DNA of 64,000 nt, taken from NCBI RefSeq assembly GCF_019104765.1, contig NZ_JAHRXJ010000004.1, forward strand, positions 1-64,000, in the 5' to 3' direction. This document shows positions 33,715 to 43,290 of the stretch, one piece after another; the stretch's first letter is position 1, and every line of letters starts with the position of its first letter. The DNA comes from Synechococcus sp. HK05 (GTDB lineage: Bacteria > Cyanobacteriota > Cyanobacteriia > PCC-6307 > Cyanobiaceae). The translations under genes and the position numbers were made by a program. The notes beneath the pieces are model-generated. The model ran no database searches, was not told where the DNA came from, and saw only the letters and a program-made list of their open reading frames with translations.

Positions 33715-36155
33715 GCCTCCCTGCCTGGCTGCGGCCCCTGCAACAGGGGCTGCAGCTGGAGGCCGAGCGCGGCTTCGGCAACCTGCAGGGGCGGCGCGAA
33801 CCCTTTCAAGCTTTTCTCAGCCGCAGCCTGCGGGAAGCGCCGGGGCCCTTGCCCCCCCATCAGCAGCAGTTGCTGGCGCAGCTGGCTGAGCAGTTCGAGA
33901 CCTACACCGAACTGAGCCAGGCCGGCCGCCAATCCCTGGTGCGCCGCACCCGCCAGGCCCTGCATGAACTGCAGCGGGCCCATGAGCCGGTGCGGCCGGT
34001 GGCGCCCCCCCGGTTGCGGCTGGTGCCGGAGGCTCCCCCTGTGGCCACCAGCGTTCGCCCCGACACGCCCCTCAGCGAGATCAAGGGCGTGGGGCCGAAA
34101 AGTGCAGCGCGGTTGGCGGCCCTTGATCTTTGGGTGGCGCGGGATCTGGTGCGCTACTACCCGCGCGACTATCTCGATTACTCCAACCTGGTGCGCATCG
34201 CGGCCCTGGAGCCCGGCCGCACCGCCACCATCGTGGCCACGGTGCGCCGCAGCCATAGCTTCACCAGCCCCCGCAACCCCAACCTCTCGATCCTCGAGCT
34301 GCAGCTGGTGGACATCACTGGCCGCATTCGCATCTCCAAGTTTTTTGCCGGTAAACGCTTCAGCTCGCCCGGTTGGCTGAAGGCCCTGCAACGTCAGTAC
34401 CCCACCGGTGCCACCGTGGCGGTGAGTGGTTTGGTGAAGGAGACCCCCTACGGTCCCGCCTTCCAAGATCCCTTGATGGAGGTGCTGGCCAGCCCAAATG
34501 CGCCGGTGCAGAGCGAGCAAATCGGCCGGCTCCTGCCGGTGTATGGCCTCACGGAGGGGCTCACGGCTGATCGCCTGCGGACGTTGGTGCGCCCCTTGCT
34601 GGCCGCCGCCCAGGCCTGGCCTGATCCGCTGCCGTCTGCGATTCAGCAGCAGGAGCAGTTGGTGGATCTGGGTACAGCTCTCCATCAGATCCATGCCCCC
34701 AGGGACCAGGCGGCTTTGGCCCAGGCGCGCCGTCGCTTGGTGTTTGACGAGTTCCTCTATCTGCAGCTCGGCCTGTTGCAACGCCGGCGTCAGCTCACCA
34801 GCCGCCCGGCGCCGGCCTTGAACAACCCCAGTGGCACGCTGCTGCATGGGTTTCTGGAGTTGCTGCCCTTTCCCTTAACGGGGGCGCAGCAACGGGTGCT
34901 GGCGGAAATCCGCGCCGACCTGGAACGGGAGCAGCCGATGGCGCGGCTGGTGCAGGGCGATGTGGGCAGTGGCAAAACCGTGGTCGCCATCGCGGCCCTG
35001 CTCACCGCCATCGAAGCCGGCTGCCAGGGCGCCTTGATGGCGCCCACCGAAGTGCTCGCTGAGCAGCATTACCGCAAGCTCTGCGAGTGGCTGCCGCAAT
35101 TACATGTGAGTTGCGCCCTGCTCACCGGTTCCACGCCCGCGCGGCGGCGGCGGGAGCTGCTGGCGGATCTGGCCAATGGCACCCTCAAGATGCTGGTGGG
35201 CACCCACGCCCTGTTGGAAGACCCGGTGCAGTTCGCCCGGCTGGGTCTGGTGGTGGTCGATGAGCAGCACCGCTTCGGGGTGCATCAACGCAACCGTCTG
35301 CTCGATAAGGGTTTGCAGCCTCACCTGCTCACGATGACGGCCACACCGATCCCGCGCACCCTCGCGCTCTCCTTGCACGGTGATCTGGAGGTGAGTCAGA
35401 TCGATGAGCTGCCTCCGGGGCGCACGCCGATCCGCACGGCCCTGCTGTCGGCCGCCGACCGCGACCAGGCCTACCAACTGATTCGCGAGCAGGTGGCTCT
35501 GGGCCAGCGGGCCTATGTGGTGCTGCCGCTGGTGGAGGACTCAGAAAAGCTCGATCTGCGCTCAGCGGTGGAGGTGCATCAACAGCTCAGCGAGCAGATC
35601 TTCCCCGACCTGCAGGTGGGTCTGCTGCATGGGCGTATGGCCAGTGCGGATAAGCAGGCGGCGATCGGTGCCTTTGCCGCGGGCGACACCCAGGTGCTGG
35701 TGAGCACCACGGTGGTGGAGGTGGGCGTGGATGTGCCGGAGGCCAGCGTGATGGTGATCGAGCATGCCGATCGCTTTGGTCTGGCCCAGTTGCACCAGTT
35801 GCGCGGCCGTGTTGGCCGGGGGGCGGCGGCGTCGTTCTGTCAGCTGATCAACGACAGCCGCAATGCCCTGGCCCGCCAACGCCTGGAGGTGTTGGTGCAT
35901 TCCACCGACGGCTTTGAAATCGCCGAGATGGATCTGCGCCTGCGGGGGCCTGGGCAAGTGCTGGGCACCCGTCAGAGTGGCCTGCCGGATCTGGCCCTGG
36001 CCAGCCTCACCGACGACGGGGATGTGCTGGAGCAGGCGCGTTTGGTGGCGCAGCGGATCATGGACACCGATCCCGGCCTGGAGGCCTGTCCCTCCCTGGC
36101 CCAGGCCCTGGCGGAACAGCGCCAGCGCACCGCCGCTCCAGCCCGTTTGAACTAA
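33663..36155 (+). CDS. recG: ATP-dependent DNA helicase RecG
   Basis: Remodels stalled forks and branched DNA. Order: a cyanobacterial N-terminal extension, an HhH-like segment (SEIKGVGPKSAARLAALDLW), the OB wedge domain (about 180-290, LVDITGRIRISKFFAGKRFS) and SF2 helicase domains with Walker A GDVGSGKT, VVDEQHRFGVHQR (DEQH), MTATPIPRTLAL, TTVVEVGVDVPEA and QLRGRVGRG. The start is uncertain: GTG 33663 overlaps the previous gene by 52 bp, and the conserved-looking sequence begins near LSLPAWLRPLQQGLQ at about 33711. Length about 815-830 residues fits cyanobacterial RecG. Confidence 0.95.
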   Translation: MVSGPCPQPDTGGGSVLSLPAWLRPLQQGLQLEAERGFGNLQGRREPFQAFLSRSLREAPGPLPPHQQQLLAQLAEQFETYTELSQAGRQSLVRRTRQALHELQRAHEPVRPVAPPRLRLVPEAPPVATSVRPDTPLSEIKGVGPKSAARLAALDLWVARDLVRYYPRDYLDYSNLVRIAALEPGRTATIVATVRRSHSFTSPRNPNLSILELQLVDITGRIRISKFFAGKRFSSPGWLKALQRQYPTGATVAVSGLVKETPYGPAFQDPLMEVLASPNAPVQSEQIGRLLPVYGLTEGLTADRLRTLVRPLLAAAQAWPDPLPSAIQQQEQLVDLGTALHQIHAPRDQAALAQARRRLVFDEFLYLQLGLLQRRRQLTSRPAPALNNPSGTLLHGFLELLPFPLTGAQQRVLAEIRADLEREQPMARLVQGDVGSGKTVVAIAALLTAIEAGCQGALMAPTEVLAEQHYRKLCEWLPQLHVSCALLTGSTPARRRRELLADLANGTLKMLVGTHALLEDPVQFARLGLVVVDEQHRFGVHQRNRLLDKGLQPHLLTMTATPIPRTLALSLHGDLEVSQIDELPPGRTPIRTALLSAADRDQAYQLIREQVALGQRAYVVLPLVEDSEKLDLRSAVEVHQQLSEQIFPDLQVGLLHGRMASADKQAAIGAFAAGDTQVLVSTTVVEVGVDVPEASVMVIEHADRFGLAQLHQLRGRVGRGAAASFCQLINDSRNALARQRLEVLVHSTDGFEIAEMDLRLRGPGQVLGTRQSGLPDLALASLTDDGDVLEQARLVAQRIMDTDPGLEACPSLAQALAEQRQRTAAPARLN

Positions 36156-36161
36156 ATACCG

Positions 36162-36878
36162 ATGCGTCCCTGGAGCCCGATTGCGATTGCGGAGTGCGGC
36201 GAGCCGCTTCTGCCCCTGCCAGCGGAGCTGCTGCGCCTCGAGCCCCATCCCTATGCGCGGTTGGGGGCTCCCTATGGCGAGGGCGCCAGCCCATTTCGGT
36301 TGCGGCAGGGAGTGATCGCGCGGCTGCTGGAGGCTCAGCGGCTGTTGCAGCAGCACAGCCCCGATGGCCGCCTGGCCATCTTTGATGCCTGGCGGCCGAT
36401 CGCGGTGCAGCGCTTCATGGTGGCCCATGCTTTGGCGGAGGAATGCGCCGCGCGGGGGGTGGATCCGAGCTATCCCAGTGCGGAGCGGCAGGCGGTGGAG
36501 CAGGAGGTGGGGCGCTTCTGGGCCCCCCCCAGCAGCGATCCGGCCACCCCGCCGCCCCACAGCACCGGCGCGGCTGTCGACCTCACCCTGGCGGGTGCGG
36601 AAGGGGAGCCCTGGGATCTGGGTTCCCCGATTGATGCGCTGGGCCCGGTGTCCCATCCCGATCACTTCGCCGCGTTGGCGCAGAAAGCCCGTGAGCCTGG
36701 GTTACGCCAGCAGGCGGCGCTGTTTCACCAGCGGCGATCGCTGTTGGCGGCCGTGATGGAGCAGGCAGGATTCGCCCAGCACCCGAACGAGTGGTGGCAT
36801 TTCAGCCACGGCGATCAGCTCTGGGCCTGGCGCACCGGCGGACAGCAGGCCATCTACGGCCGATCAGGCGGCGACTAG
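36162..36878 (+). CDS. VanX-like D-Ala-D-Ala dipeptidase (M15D), 238 aa
   Basis: Zinc peptidase of the M15D family. Catalytic and metal residues appear in PPHSTGAAVDLTL (His and Asp of the zinc site) and NEWWHFSHGDQLW (Glu and His); the active-site Arg lies in IFDAWRPIAVQ. VanX enzymes hydrolyse D-Ala-D-Ala; in non-resistant bacteria they serve peptidoglycan dipeptide recycling. No vanH/vanA partner is nearby, so antibiotic resistance is not implied. Starts 7 bp after recG; the last 15 bp overlap the convergent sir gene. Confidence 0.85.
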   Translation: MRPWSPIAIAECGEPLLPLPAELLRLEPHPYARLGAPYGEGASPFRLRQGVIARLLEAQRLLQQHSPDGRLAIFDAWRPIAVQRFMVAHALAEECAARGVDPSYPSAERQAVEQEVGRFWAPPSSDPATPPPHSTGAAVDLTLAGAEGEPWDLGSPIDALGPVSHPDHFAALAQKAREPGLRQQAALFHQRRSLLAAVMEQAGFAQHPNEWWHFSHGDQLWAWRTGGQQAIYGRSGGD

Positions 36879-38669
36879 GAGCGATTCCACCTGCTCGCGG
36901 CCGAGCTTGGCGACGTAGTCGCCGAAGGAGCGGCGGCCGCCGGCCGCCTTCCAACCCAGCAGCAGTGGCTCGAGGGTGCTTTCGAGCTTCTCCAGGGGCA
37001 TCTTGTCCAGGTAGGGCTCCGCCAGGCGCGTGAGGTTGGGGCTCCCGCCTAGCCACACCTGGTACTGGTTCACGCCGTCGCCCACCAGGCCTAGTTCGGC
37101 CATGTAGGGGCGGGCGCAGCCGTTCGGGCAGCCCGTCATCCGCACCAGCATCGGCTTCTCGATCTCCAGCCGGCGCAGCTGTGCATCGAGGCGGTCGAGC
37201 ACCTGGGGCAGGATTCGCTCAGCTTCCGTTACCGCCAGGCCGCACAACGGCAGCGCTGGGCAAGCGATGGCATGGCGCGCCAGCAGCGGCGGGGCCTCCG
37301 GTGTGGTGATGCCCATGGCCTCCAGGGCCGTGCGCACGCTGGCCCGCTGGGCCGTGCCGATGTTGCAGAGCAGCAGGTCTTGGTTCGGGGTGAGACGCAC
37401 TTCGAGTTGATAGGTCTCCACCAGGTTGCGCAGGCCCCGCTTCAGGTCGCCAGCCAGACGGCCGCAGAGCAGCGGAATTCCCACAAACCACTTGCCGGTG
37501 CCCTGGCGATGCCAGCCCAGATAATCCTGCAGCTTGGCTTTGGGCTCGAGGCGCAGGCCTTTGATCGGATGGGCGAAATACTTCGCCTTGAGCTCCTGCT
37601 TGAACCAGGCGATGCCCTGATCGTGGATCAGGTATTTCATCCGGGAGTGGCGGCGATTTTGCCGGTCGCCGTAGTCGCGCTGGAGGGCCAGGATCGCCTG
37701 CACCAGATCGAGCACATGCTCGGCCTCCACATAACCGAGCGGATCGGCCGTGCGAGCGAAGGTGTCTTCCTTGTTGTGGGTTCGGCCCATGCCACCGCCC
37801 ACATACACGTTGCAACCCCGCAGAGCACCGTTGGCATCGGCAAAGGCCACCAAGCCGATGTCCTGGGTGAGTAGATCCACGGAGTTATCACCGGGCACCG
37901 TGACCGCGCACTTGAATTTGCGCGGCAGGTACACGGGGCCGTAGAGCGGTTCCTGGGCGTCGCCGCTGAACACGCCCCCGTCGTGCTGACGCTCGCGCAC
38001 CTTGTTCACGGCGCGGGTGGGTTTGATGCGGTAACTCAGTTCACCATCCACCCACAGATCGAGGTAAGCGCCCTCTGCGGCAACGGGGCTGAGGGTGTCG
38101 GCGATGTCGTTGGCGAGCTGGCGGGCCGCCGGGTAGGCACCCTTCTCGAATGGCGCCGCCGGGGCCATCACGTTGCGGTTGATATCACCACAGGCCGCCA
38201 GGGTGGAGCCCATGCCGCGCACGATGGTGCCGATCACTTCCCGGAGGTTGTGCTTGCGGATGCCATGCATCTGAAAGGCCTGGCGGGTGGTGATCCGCAG
38301 GGTTCCATTCCCCAGACGATCGGCGAGATCGTCCATGGCCAGAAACAGCGAAGCCGGGATCCGGCCGGCAGGACTGCGCAAGCGCAGCATCATCTGCCAA
38401 TCGCGTTCTTGCCCTTTCTGGCGGTTTTCGCGGTTGTCTTGTTGATAACTGCCGTGGAACTTCAGCAGTTGAACAGCGCCATCGCTGAAATGGGGCAGAT
38501 CGTTCTCGAGTTCAGTCGCTAGCGGCTCGCGCAGATAGGCGCTATCGGCCTTGAGCTGCTCAAACTTGCTGCGCTCGGCGCCGTTGGCGATGCAAGGCGA
38601 AAACGGGCGGCTGCCCTGGAGCTCAGAACTGCGCTCGTCGGACCCTGCCGTCACCGTCACACGCTGCAT
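36864..38669 (-). CDS. sir: Ferredoxin-dependent assimilatory sulfite reductase
   Basis: Six-electron reduction of sulfite to sulfide with a coupled siroheme-[4Fe-4S] centre. The 601-residue product has the duplicated nitrite/sulfite-reductase repeats: TRQAFQMHGIRKHNLREVIG in the first and the Cys pairs CPALPLCGLAVTEAE and MTGCPNGCARPYMAELG in the second; VGGGMGRTHN is also present. The ALPLCGLA plus GCARPYMAELGLVG pattern fits sulfite rather than nitrite reductase. Start at ATG 38669, divergent from glyS. Confidence 0.93.
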   Translation of the reverse strand: MQRVTVTAGSDERSSELQGSRPFSPCIANGAERSKFEQLKADSAYLREPLATELENDLPHFSDGAVQLLKFHGSYQQDNRENRQKGQERDWQMMLRLRSPAGRIPASLFLAMDDLADRLGNGTLRITTRQAFQMHGIRKHNLREVIGTIVRGMGSTLAACGDINRNVMAPAAPFEKGAYPAARQLANDIADTLSPVAAEGAYLDLWVDGELSYRIKPTRAVNKVRERQHDGGVFSGDAQEPLYGPVYLPRKFKCAVTVPGDNSVDLLTQDIGLVAFADANGALRGCNVYVGGGMGRTHNKEDTFARTADPLGYVEAEHVLDLVQAILALQRDYGDRQNRRHSRMKYLIHDQGIAWFKQELKAKYFAHPIKGLRLEPKAKLQDYLGWHRQGTGKWFVGIPLLCGRLAGDLKRGLRNLVETYQLEVRLTPNQDLLLCNIGTAQRASVRTALEAMGITTPEAPPLLARHAIACPALPLCGLAVTEAERILPQVLDRLDAQLRRLEIEKPMLVRMTGCPNGCARPYMAELGLVGDGVNQYQVWLGGSPNLTRLAEPYLDKMPLEKLESTLEPLLLGWKAAGGRRSFGDYVAKLGREQVESLLVAA

Positions 38670-38774
38670 CGAGATGGAGGTATGACCGTAGCGAAACGCC
38701 GTTCAGGACTGAACAGCCCAGGGTCTGATCCAGAGCCCTTCAATACAGTGGGCGGCTGTTGTGGCCTGAACCTC

Positions 38775-40940
38775 GTGTCGACCTTTCTGCTGGAGATCGG
38801 GACCGAGGAACTGCCCGCTGATTTTGCCCGCCTGGCGCTGCCCCAACTCGAGCAGATGGTGCGCCGCGATCTGAGCGAAGCGCGGTTGGGCCACGGCGCG
38901 ATCCGCTGCACCAGCACACCGCGCCGCATCGCCCTGCAGGTGCACGATCTGCAAGCGGCCGCTCCCGATCTCGAGGAGGAGCGCAAAGGCCCACCCGCGG
39001 CGCAGGCGTTCAAGAACGGCGTGCCAACGCCTGCGGCGGAAGGCTTCGCCAAGCGTTGTGGCCTCGCCGCTGACGCCCTTGAAATTCGCGACACGCCGAA
39101 GGGGCCGTTCGTGTTTGCCACCGTGCTTGAGCGGGGGCGGCCCGCCCCTGAGCTGCTGAGCGCTTGCATCCCGCAATGGATCAGCAGCCTCCAGGGCCGT
39201 CGTTTCATGCGTTGGGGCTCCGGTGAGAGCCGCTTCTCCAGGCCAGTGCGCTGGCTGGTGGCGATGCTCGATCGCGAGGTGGTGCCCGTTCGCCTGGAGG
39301 GCAGTGATCCGGAGGTGCAGAGCGGGAATAGCAGCCGCGCCCACCGGCTCACCGGTGGTTCTGTTGCCATCAGCAGCGCCTCGGCTTACGACGAGGCCCT
39401 GGCAGGCGCTGGTGTGCAGGTGGACCGCAACCAGCGGGCTGACTGGATTCGTGAGGCGGTTGCCACGGCCGCTGAAGCACTTGAGGCCACCGCGGATCTG
39501 CCCAGCGATCTGTTTGAGGAACTCACCGACCTGGTGGAAGCGCCGCTGTTGATTGAGGGGAGCGTGGACGAGCACTACCTCGCCTTACCGGCCGAGGTGT
39601 TGAGCACGGTGATGCGCGCTCACCAGCGCTACGTGCCGCTCTATCGCCGCGGCGCCCATCACGACCCCCTCGCCCTCGATGCGCGCGGCAGCCTGTTGCC
39701 GCGCTTCCTGTGCATTGGCAATGGTTTGCCTGAAGCCCTCAACACCGTGCGCCGCGGCAACGAGCGGGTGCTCAAGGCCCGCCTGGCGGACGCTGAATTT
39801 TTTGTGAATGCCGACCGGGCGGTGCCGAGCATCGACCGCCGCGATCAGCTGGCCCGAGTGACCTTTGCCGCTGGCCTGGGCTCGCTGCTGGACCGCGTGG
39901 AGCGTCTGGAGTGGATCAGTGATGTGTTGCTTGAGCAGCTTGCGCTGCCAGAGGCCACAGCCGCCCACGCCCGCCGGGCCGCCCACCTGTGCAAGCACGA
40001 TCTGGTGAGCCAGATGGTGGGCGAATTCCCTGAGCTCCAAGGTGTGATGGGTGGCAAATACCTGTTGGCTGAAGGGGAGCCCCGTGAGGTGGCCCTTGCC
40101 GTTCTGGAGCACTATCTGCCCCGTGGTGCCGGCGACGCCTTGCCCGTTTCGGATGCCGGTGCCGTGGTGGCGTTGGCTGAACGGCTCGAACTGTTGCTGA
40201 GCATCTACGCCAAAGGCGAGCGTCCCAGCGGTTCCTCTGATCCCTATGCCCTGCGCCGCGCCGGCAATGGTGTGCTGCAGATTCTCTGGGCCAAGGGCTG
40301 GCGGCTGAATCTGCTGCAGTTCCTGGAGCGGGCCACGGCTCACTGGGCTCAGCTGTTGCCCGATTTCAAGGTGGAGCCTGAGGCCCTCGCTGCCGATCTG
40401 GGCGAGTTGCTGCGGCAGCGGGTGCAGAGCCTGCTGGAAGAGGTGGGCACCGATGCCGATCTGGTGCAGGCGGTGGCGGGCGACAGCGTTGCGCTCGAGC
40501 GCCTGCTCAGCGATCCCGCCGATGCCCGTGAGCGGGCTGACCTGTTGATGCAGCTGCGGGGCAGCGGTGACCTGGCTGCTGTTCAAGCGGTGGTGACGCG
40601 CGCGGCGCGTTTGGCCGAGAAGGGCGATCTATCCACCACGGTGCTGGCGGCAGCGGGCGTTGTGGATGCCGCCTTGTTTGAGAAGGGCAGTGAAGCGGGC
40701 ATGTTGCAGGTGGTGGATCAGCTCGAGCCGATCGCAACAGCCACCGGCCCTGATCGCTACCGCCAGCTTGCTGAGGGATTGATCGCCGGCACCGCTGCCC
40801 TTGCGGCCTTCTTCGATGGCGACCAGAGCGTGATGGTGATGGCCGATGACCCGGCGATTCGCAGCAACCGCCTCAACCTGCTCGGTGTGCTGCGCAATCA
40901 GGCTGCGGTGCTCGCGGACTTCAGCCGGATTAGCGGCTGA
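38775..40940 (+). CDS. glyS: Glycyl-tRNA synthetase beta subunit
   Basis: Beta chain of the bacterial alpha2-beta2 glycyl-tRNA synthetase, which binds tRNA-Gly. GTG at 38775 gives the family N terminus (STFLLEIGTEELPADFARLA), preferred to the frame from 38682. The 721-residue product has IRCTSTPRRIAL, GRRFMRWGSGESRFSRPVRW, AHQRYVPLY, EGVMGGKYL-like (LQGVMGGKYLLAEGEP) and the C-terminal anticodon-binding DALR-like part. The alpha subunit glyQ is not in the window. Confidence 0.96.
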   Translation: MSTFLLEIGTEELPADFARLALPQLEQMVRRDLSEARLGHGAIRCTSTPRRIALQVHDLQAAAPDLEEERKGPPAAQAFKNGVPTPAAEGFAKRCGLAADALEIRDTPKGPFVFATVLERGRPAPELLSACIPQWISSLQGRRFMRWGSGESRFSRPVRWLVAMLDREVVPVRLEGSDPEVQSGNSSRAHRLTGGSVAISSASAYDEALAGAGVQVDRNQRADWIREAVATAAEALEATADLPSDLFEELTDLVEAPLLIEGSVDEHYLALPAEVLSTVMRAHQRYVPLYRRGAHHDPLALDARGSLLPRFLCIGNGLPEALNTVRRGNERVLKARLADAEFFVNADRAVPSIDRRDQLARVTFAAGLGSLLDRVERLEWISDVLLEQLALPEATAAHARRAAHLCKHDLVSQMVGEFPELQGVMGGKYLLAEGEPREVALAVLEHYLPRGAGDALPVSDAGAVVALAERLELLLSIYAKGERPSGSSDPYALRRAGNGVLQILWAKGWRLNLLQFLERATAHWAQLLPDFKVEPEALAADLGELLRQRVQSLLEEVGTDADLVQAVAGDSVALERLLSDPADARERADLLMQLRGSGDLAAVQAVVTRAARLAEKGDLSTTVLAAAGVVDAALFEKGSEAGMLQVVDQLEPIATATGPDRYRQLAEGLIAGTAALAAFFDGDQSVMVMADDPAIRSNRLNLLGVLRNQAAVLADFSRISG

Positions 40941-40955
40941 TCGCAGAGCAGCATC

Positions 40956-40996
40956 AAAAAACCCCGTTGCTCCCTCGATCTTGAGGGGCAACGGGG
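40956..40996 (-). terminator. Intrinsic terminator of chlP
   Basis: CCCCGTTGC (40962-40970) and GCAACGGGG (40988-40996) enclose an inner CCCTC/GAGGG stem. On the minus strand the hairpin is followed by six T. It lies 31 bp after the chlP stop. Confidence 0.92.
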
Positions 40997-41026
40997 CGAT
41001 GTCAGCGCAAGGGCTTCAGCCGCGAA

Positions 41027-42409
41027 TCACTTGCCGGCCAGAGCGGGCTCCCGATCTTCGTTGGTTTCACCGGCTGAATTGGCAGCTTCCTTGGCTTTGC
41101 CAACGCGGATGCCGCCCTTGATCGTGCTCACGGCGAGCATGGCGTTCACCTCGGATTCGTCGCGCACCGCACTGGGCACAGGCTTGTAGCCCTGGGGCGC
41201 GAGGGCATTGCCGCGCAGCACCGAGCCCAGGGTGAGCAGGGTGAGCTTCAGCTGCTGCCAGGGGTTCATCGCCACCACACGCTTGTAGAGGTAGCTGTCG
41301 AAGGTGAGGCGCTGCACGTCCTTGTCATCGCACATCTCCACGAACGCTTCGCGGGCCGCGTCATTGCGGTAGAAGATGTTTTGCAGGATCTCGAGCACCT
41401 TGTAGGTGGCGCCGTACTGACGGTCCCACTTCTTGAGGTACTTCTTGAGGTCAGCTTCGGAGGGCACTTTCTTGCCGCCCTGGCTGGATTCCACGATCTG
41501 CTCGGCGCACATGCGGCCGCTCTTGGCGGCGAAGTAGATGCCTTCGCCGGAACTCTTGGTGACGTAGCCAGCGGCATCGCCCACCAGGGCCATGCGACCC
41601 ACCACGCGGCGCGGGCGCGGGTGTTCAGGGATCGGGTGGGCTTCCACCTTGATCACTTCACCGTTCACCAGGCGCTTTTTGGCGCGCTCGCGGATGCCTT
41701 CCTGCAGGCTCTTGATCAGGGCCTGGTTCTCCTGCATGGTGCCGGTGCCCACGGCCACGTGGTCGTACTTGGGGAACACCCAGGCGTAGAAGTCGGGCGA
41801 CACATCGGTGCCCACATACATCTCAGCCAGGCTCTCGTAGTACTTCATCTCCTCAGCCGGGAGCTTGATGCGCTCCTGGAAAGCGATGGCCACGTTGTAA
41901 TCGCCGGCATCCATCGCCTTGGCCACGCGGCTGTTGGCGCCGTCGGCACCAACGATCAAATCAACCTCGAGGCTCTTGGTGGTGCCGGTGGCCTCACCGT
42001 CGCTGTAGTCGGAATAGGTGAGGGTGTAGGGGCCCTGGCGGTTGGCGCCGGTGTCGATCTTGGTCACCAGACCGTTCACCAGATGCGCACCCAGATCGGC
42101 GGCACGGTTGCGCAGGAAGGCATCCATCACCTCGCGGCGGCACATGCCGATGTACTCGTTCTCATTCTCGAGATTGATGTCCACCTCGCGGTTGGAGGGG
42201 GAGATCATCTTCATGTTCCGCACTTTGCGGTCGATGATCGACTCGGGCAGGTCGAATTCATCCACCATGCAGAGCGGGATGGCGCCGCCGCAGGGCTTGG
42301 CGTTATCCAACTTGCGCTCGAAGATCCAGGTTTCGATGCCGGCCTTGGCCAGCACTTCCGCAGCACAGGATCCGCTCGGGCCGCCGCCCACCACCGCGAC
42401 TCGCAACAT
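41027..42409 (-). CDS. chlP: Geranylgeranyl diphosphate/geranylgeranyl-chlorophyll reductase
   Basis: NADPH-dependent flavoprotein that reduces geranylgeranyl to phytyl for chlorophyll, tocopherol and phylloquinone. From ATG 42409 the product (460 aa) opens with the FAD-binding MLRVAVVGGGPSGSCAAEVL, followed by FERKLDNAKPCGGAIPLCM, LIVGADGANSRVAKAMDAGD and ALVGDAAGYVTKSSGEGIYF. Upstream in-frame residues to 42454 look like leader sequence. It is a single gene ended by its own strong terminator. Confidence 0.96.
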   Translation of the reverse strand: MLRVAVVGGGPSGSCAAEVLAKAGIETWIFERKLDNAKPCGGAIPLCMVDEFDLPESIIDRKVRNMKMISPSNREVDINLENENEYIGMCRREVMDAFLRNRAADLGAHLVNGLVTKIDTGANRQGPYTLTYSDYSDGEATGTTKSLEVDLIVGADGANSRVAKAMDAGDYNVAIAFQERIKLPAEEMKYYESLAEMYVGTDVSPDFYAWVFPKYDHVAVGTGTMQENQALIKSLQEGIRERAKKRLVNGEVIKVEAHPIPEHPRPRRVVGRMALVGDAAGYVTKSSGEGIYFAAKSGRMCAEQIVESSQGGKKVPSEADLKKYLKKWDRQYGATYKVLEILQNIFYRNDAAREAFVEMCDDKDVQRLTFDSYLYKRVVAMNPWQQLKLTLLTLGSVLRGNALAPQGYKPVPSAVRDESEVNAMLAVSTIKGGIRVGKAKEAANSAGETNEDREPALAGK

Positions 42410-42531
42410 CTTGAAACCCGCTCCGCCAGAAGGATGTTGGGTGGAAGCTAACACCGCTGAGTAGGCAGCTGCTGGCGCTCCTGGGCCCCAGCCTTACCAT
42501 CGGTCAACCCTGCTGCCATGGGAGTCGTCGC

Positions 42532-43290
42532 TTGCCCAGCGCCAGTCGGCAGTCCACAGCGCTGCGCAGCGCCAAGCGCCGCAGCACCGACGACATCCCC
42601 CTCGCCCAGCGCACGATTTCGCCCGCGCTCCAGCGGCGCACCCCCTGGCGTGCCGCCCTCACCGCTGCCGGTGCGGCGTTGCTGGCCGCCGCTGCCTTGG
42701 CGGTGGTGTTTCCTCAACCCTTGCGGCGCTTGATGGCCCCGCCGCCGGTGCAGGGGCTGCAGGCACGGGTGGGATTGGATGGCCGCCTGCTCGGTCATTT
42801 CCCCTACAACGAAGCCACAGCCGCTGATCTTGTGGCGATTGCTCCCGGGGTGGAGCTCCACCGCGACGCCGCCGAGGCTCTAGGCCGCCTGCAGGATGCC
42901 GCTGCCGCCGATGGCATTGATCTGCGCGTTCTCAGCGCCTATCGCTCGATTGATCTGCAGAAGCAGATCTTTTTCGAGGTGAAATCTGAACGCAACCAGA
43001 GCGCACTCGAGCGCGCTCAGGTGAGTGCCCCGCCCGGCTTCTCGGAACACAGCACCGGCTATGCCGTGGATCTCGGCGATGGGCGAGCGCCGGATACCAA
43101 TCTTTCCCAACGCTTTGAAACCACTGCCGCGTTTGCCTGGCTGCAGGCCCACGCCAACCGCTATCACTTCACCCTCTCGTTCCCAGCCGGCAACGCCCAG
43201 GGCGTGAGCTATGAGCCGTGGCACTGGCGCTTTGAAGGCACGGCGGAGGCCTTGAAAACCTTTGAGGCCGCCCAGCGGCTGGGCCGTTGA
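42532..43290 (+). CDS. VanY-like D-alanyl-D-alanine carboxypeptidase (M15B), 252 aa
   Basis: Trims the terminal D-Ala of peptidoglycan stem peptides. A basic N terminus is followed by one membrane helix (about 40-62, AALTAAGAALLAAAALAVVF) and a periplasmic M15 domain with LSAYRSIDLQKQIF, SEHSTGYAVDLGDG (zinc His and Asp) and EPWHWRFEG (Glu/His). The start seems to be TTG 42532, because the ATG at 42518 is out of frame. The stop overlaps the ATG of the U32 peptidase gene. Confidence 0.85.
   Translation: MPSASRQSTALRSAKRRSTDDIPLAQRTISPALQRRTPWRAALTAAGAALLAAAALAVVFPQPLRRLMAPPPVQGLQARVGLDGRLLGHFPYNEATAADLVAIAPGVELHRDAAEALGRLQDAAAADGIDLRVLSAYRSIDLQKQIFFEVKSERNQSALERAQVSAPPGFSEHSTGYAVDLGDGRAPDTNLSQRFETTAAFAWLQAHANRYHFTLSFPAGNAQGVSYEPWHWRFEGTAEALKTFEAAQRLGR

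Noticed and set aside
36162-43290. Vancomycin resistance from VanX-like and VanY-like genes
   Set aside because: They are not clustered with vanA, vanH, vanR or vanS and are far apart; such peptidases are common peptidoglycan recycling or trimming enzymes.
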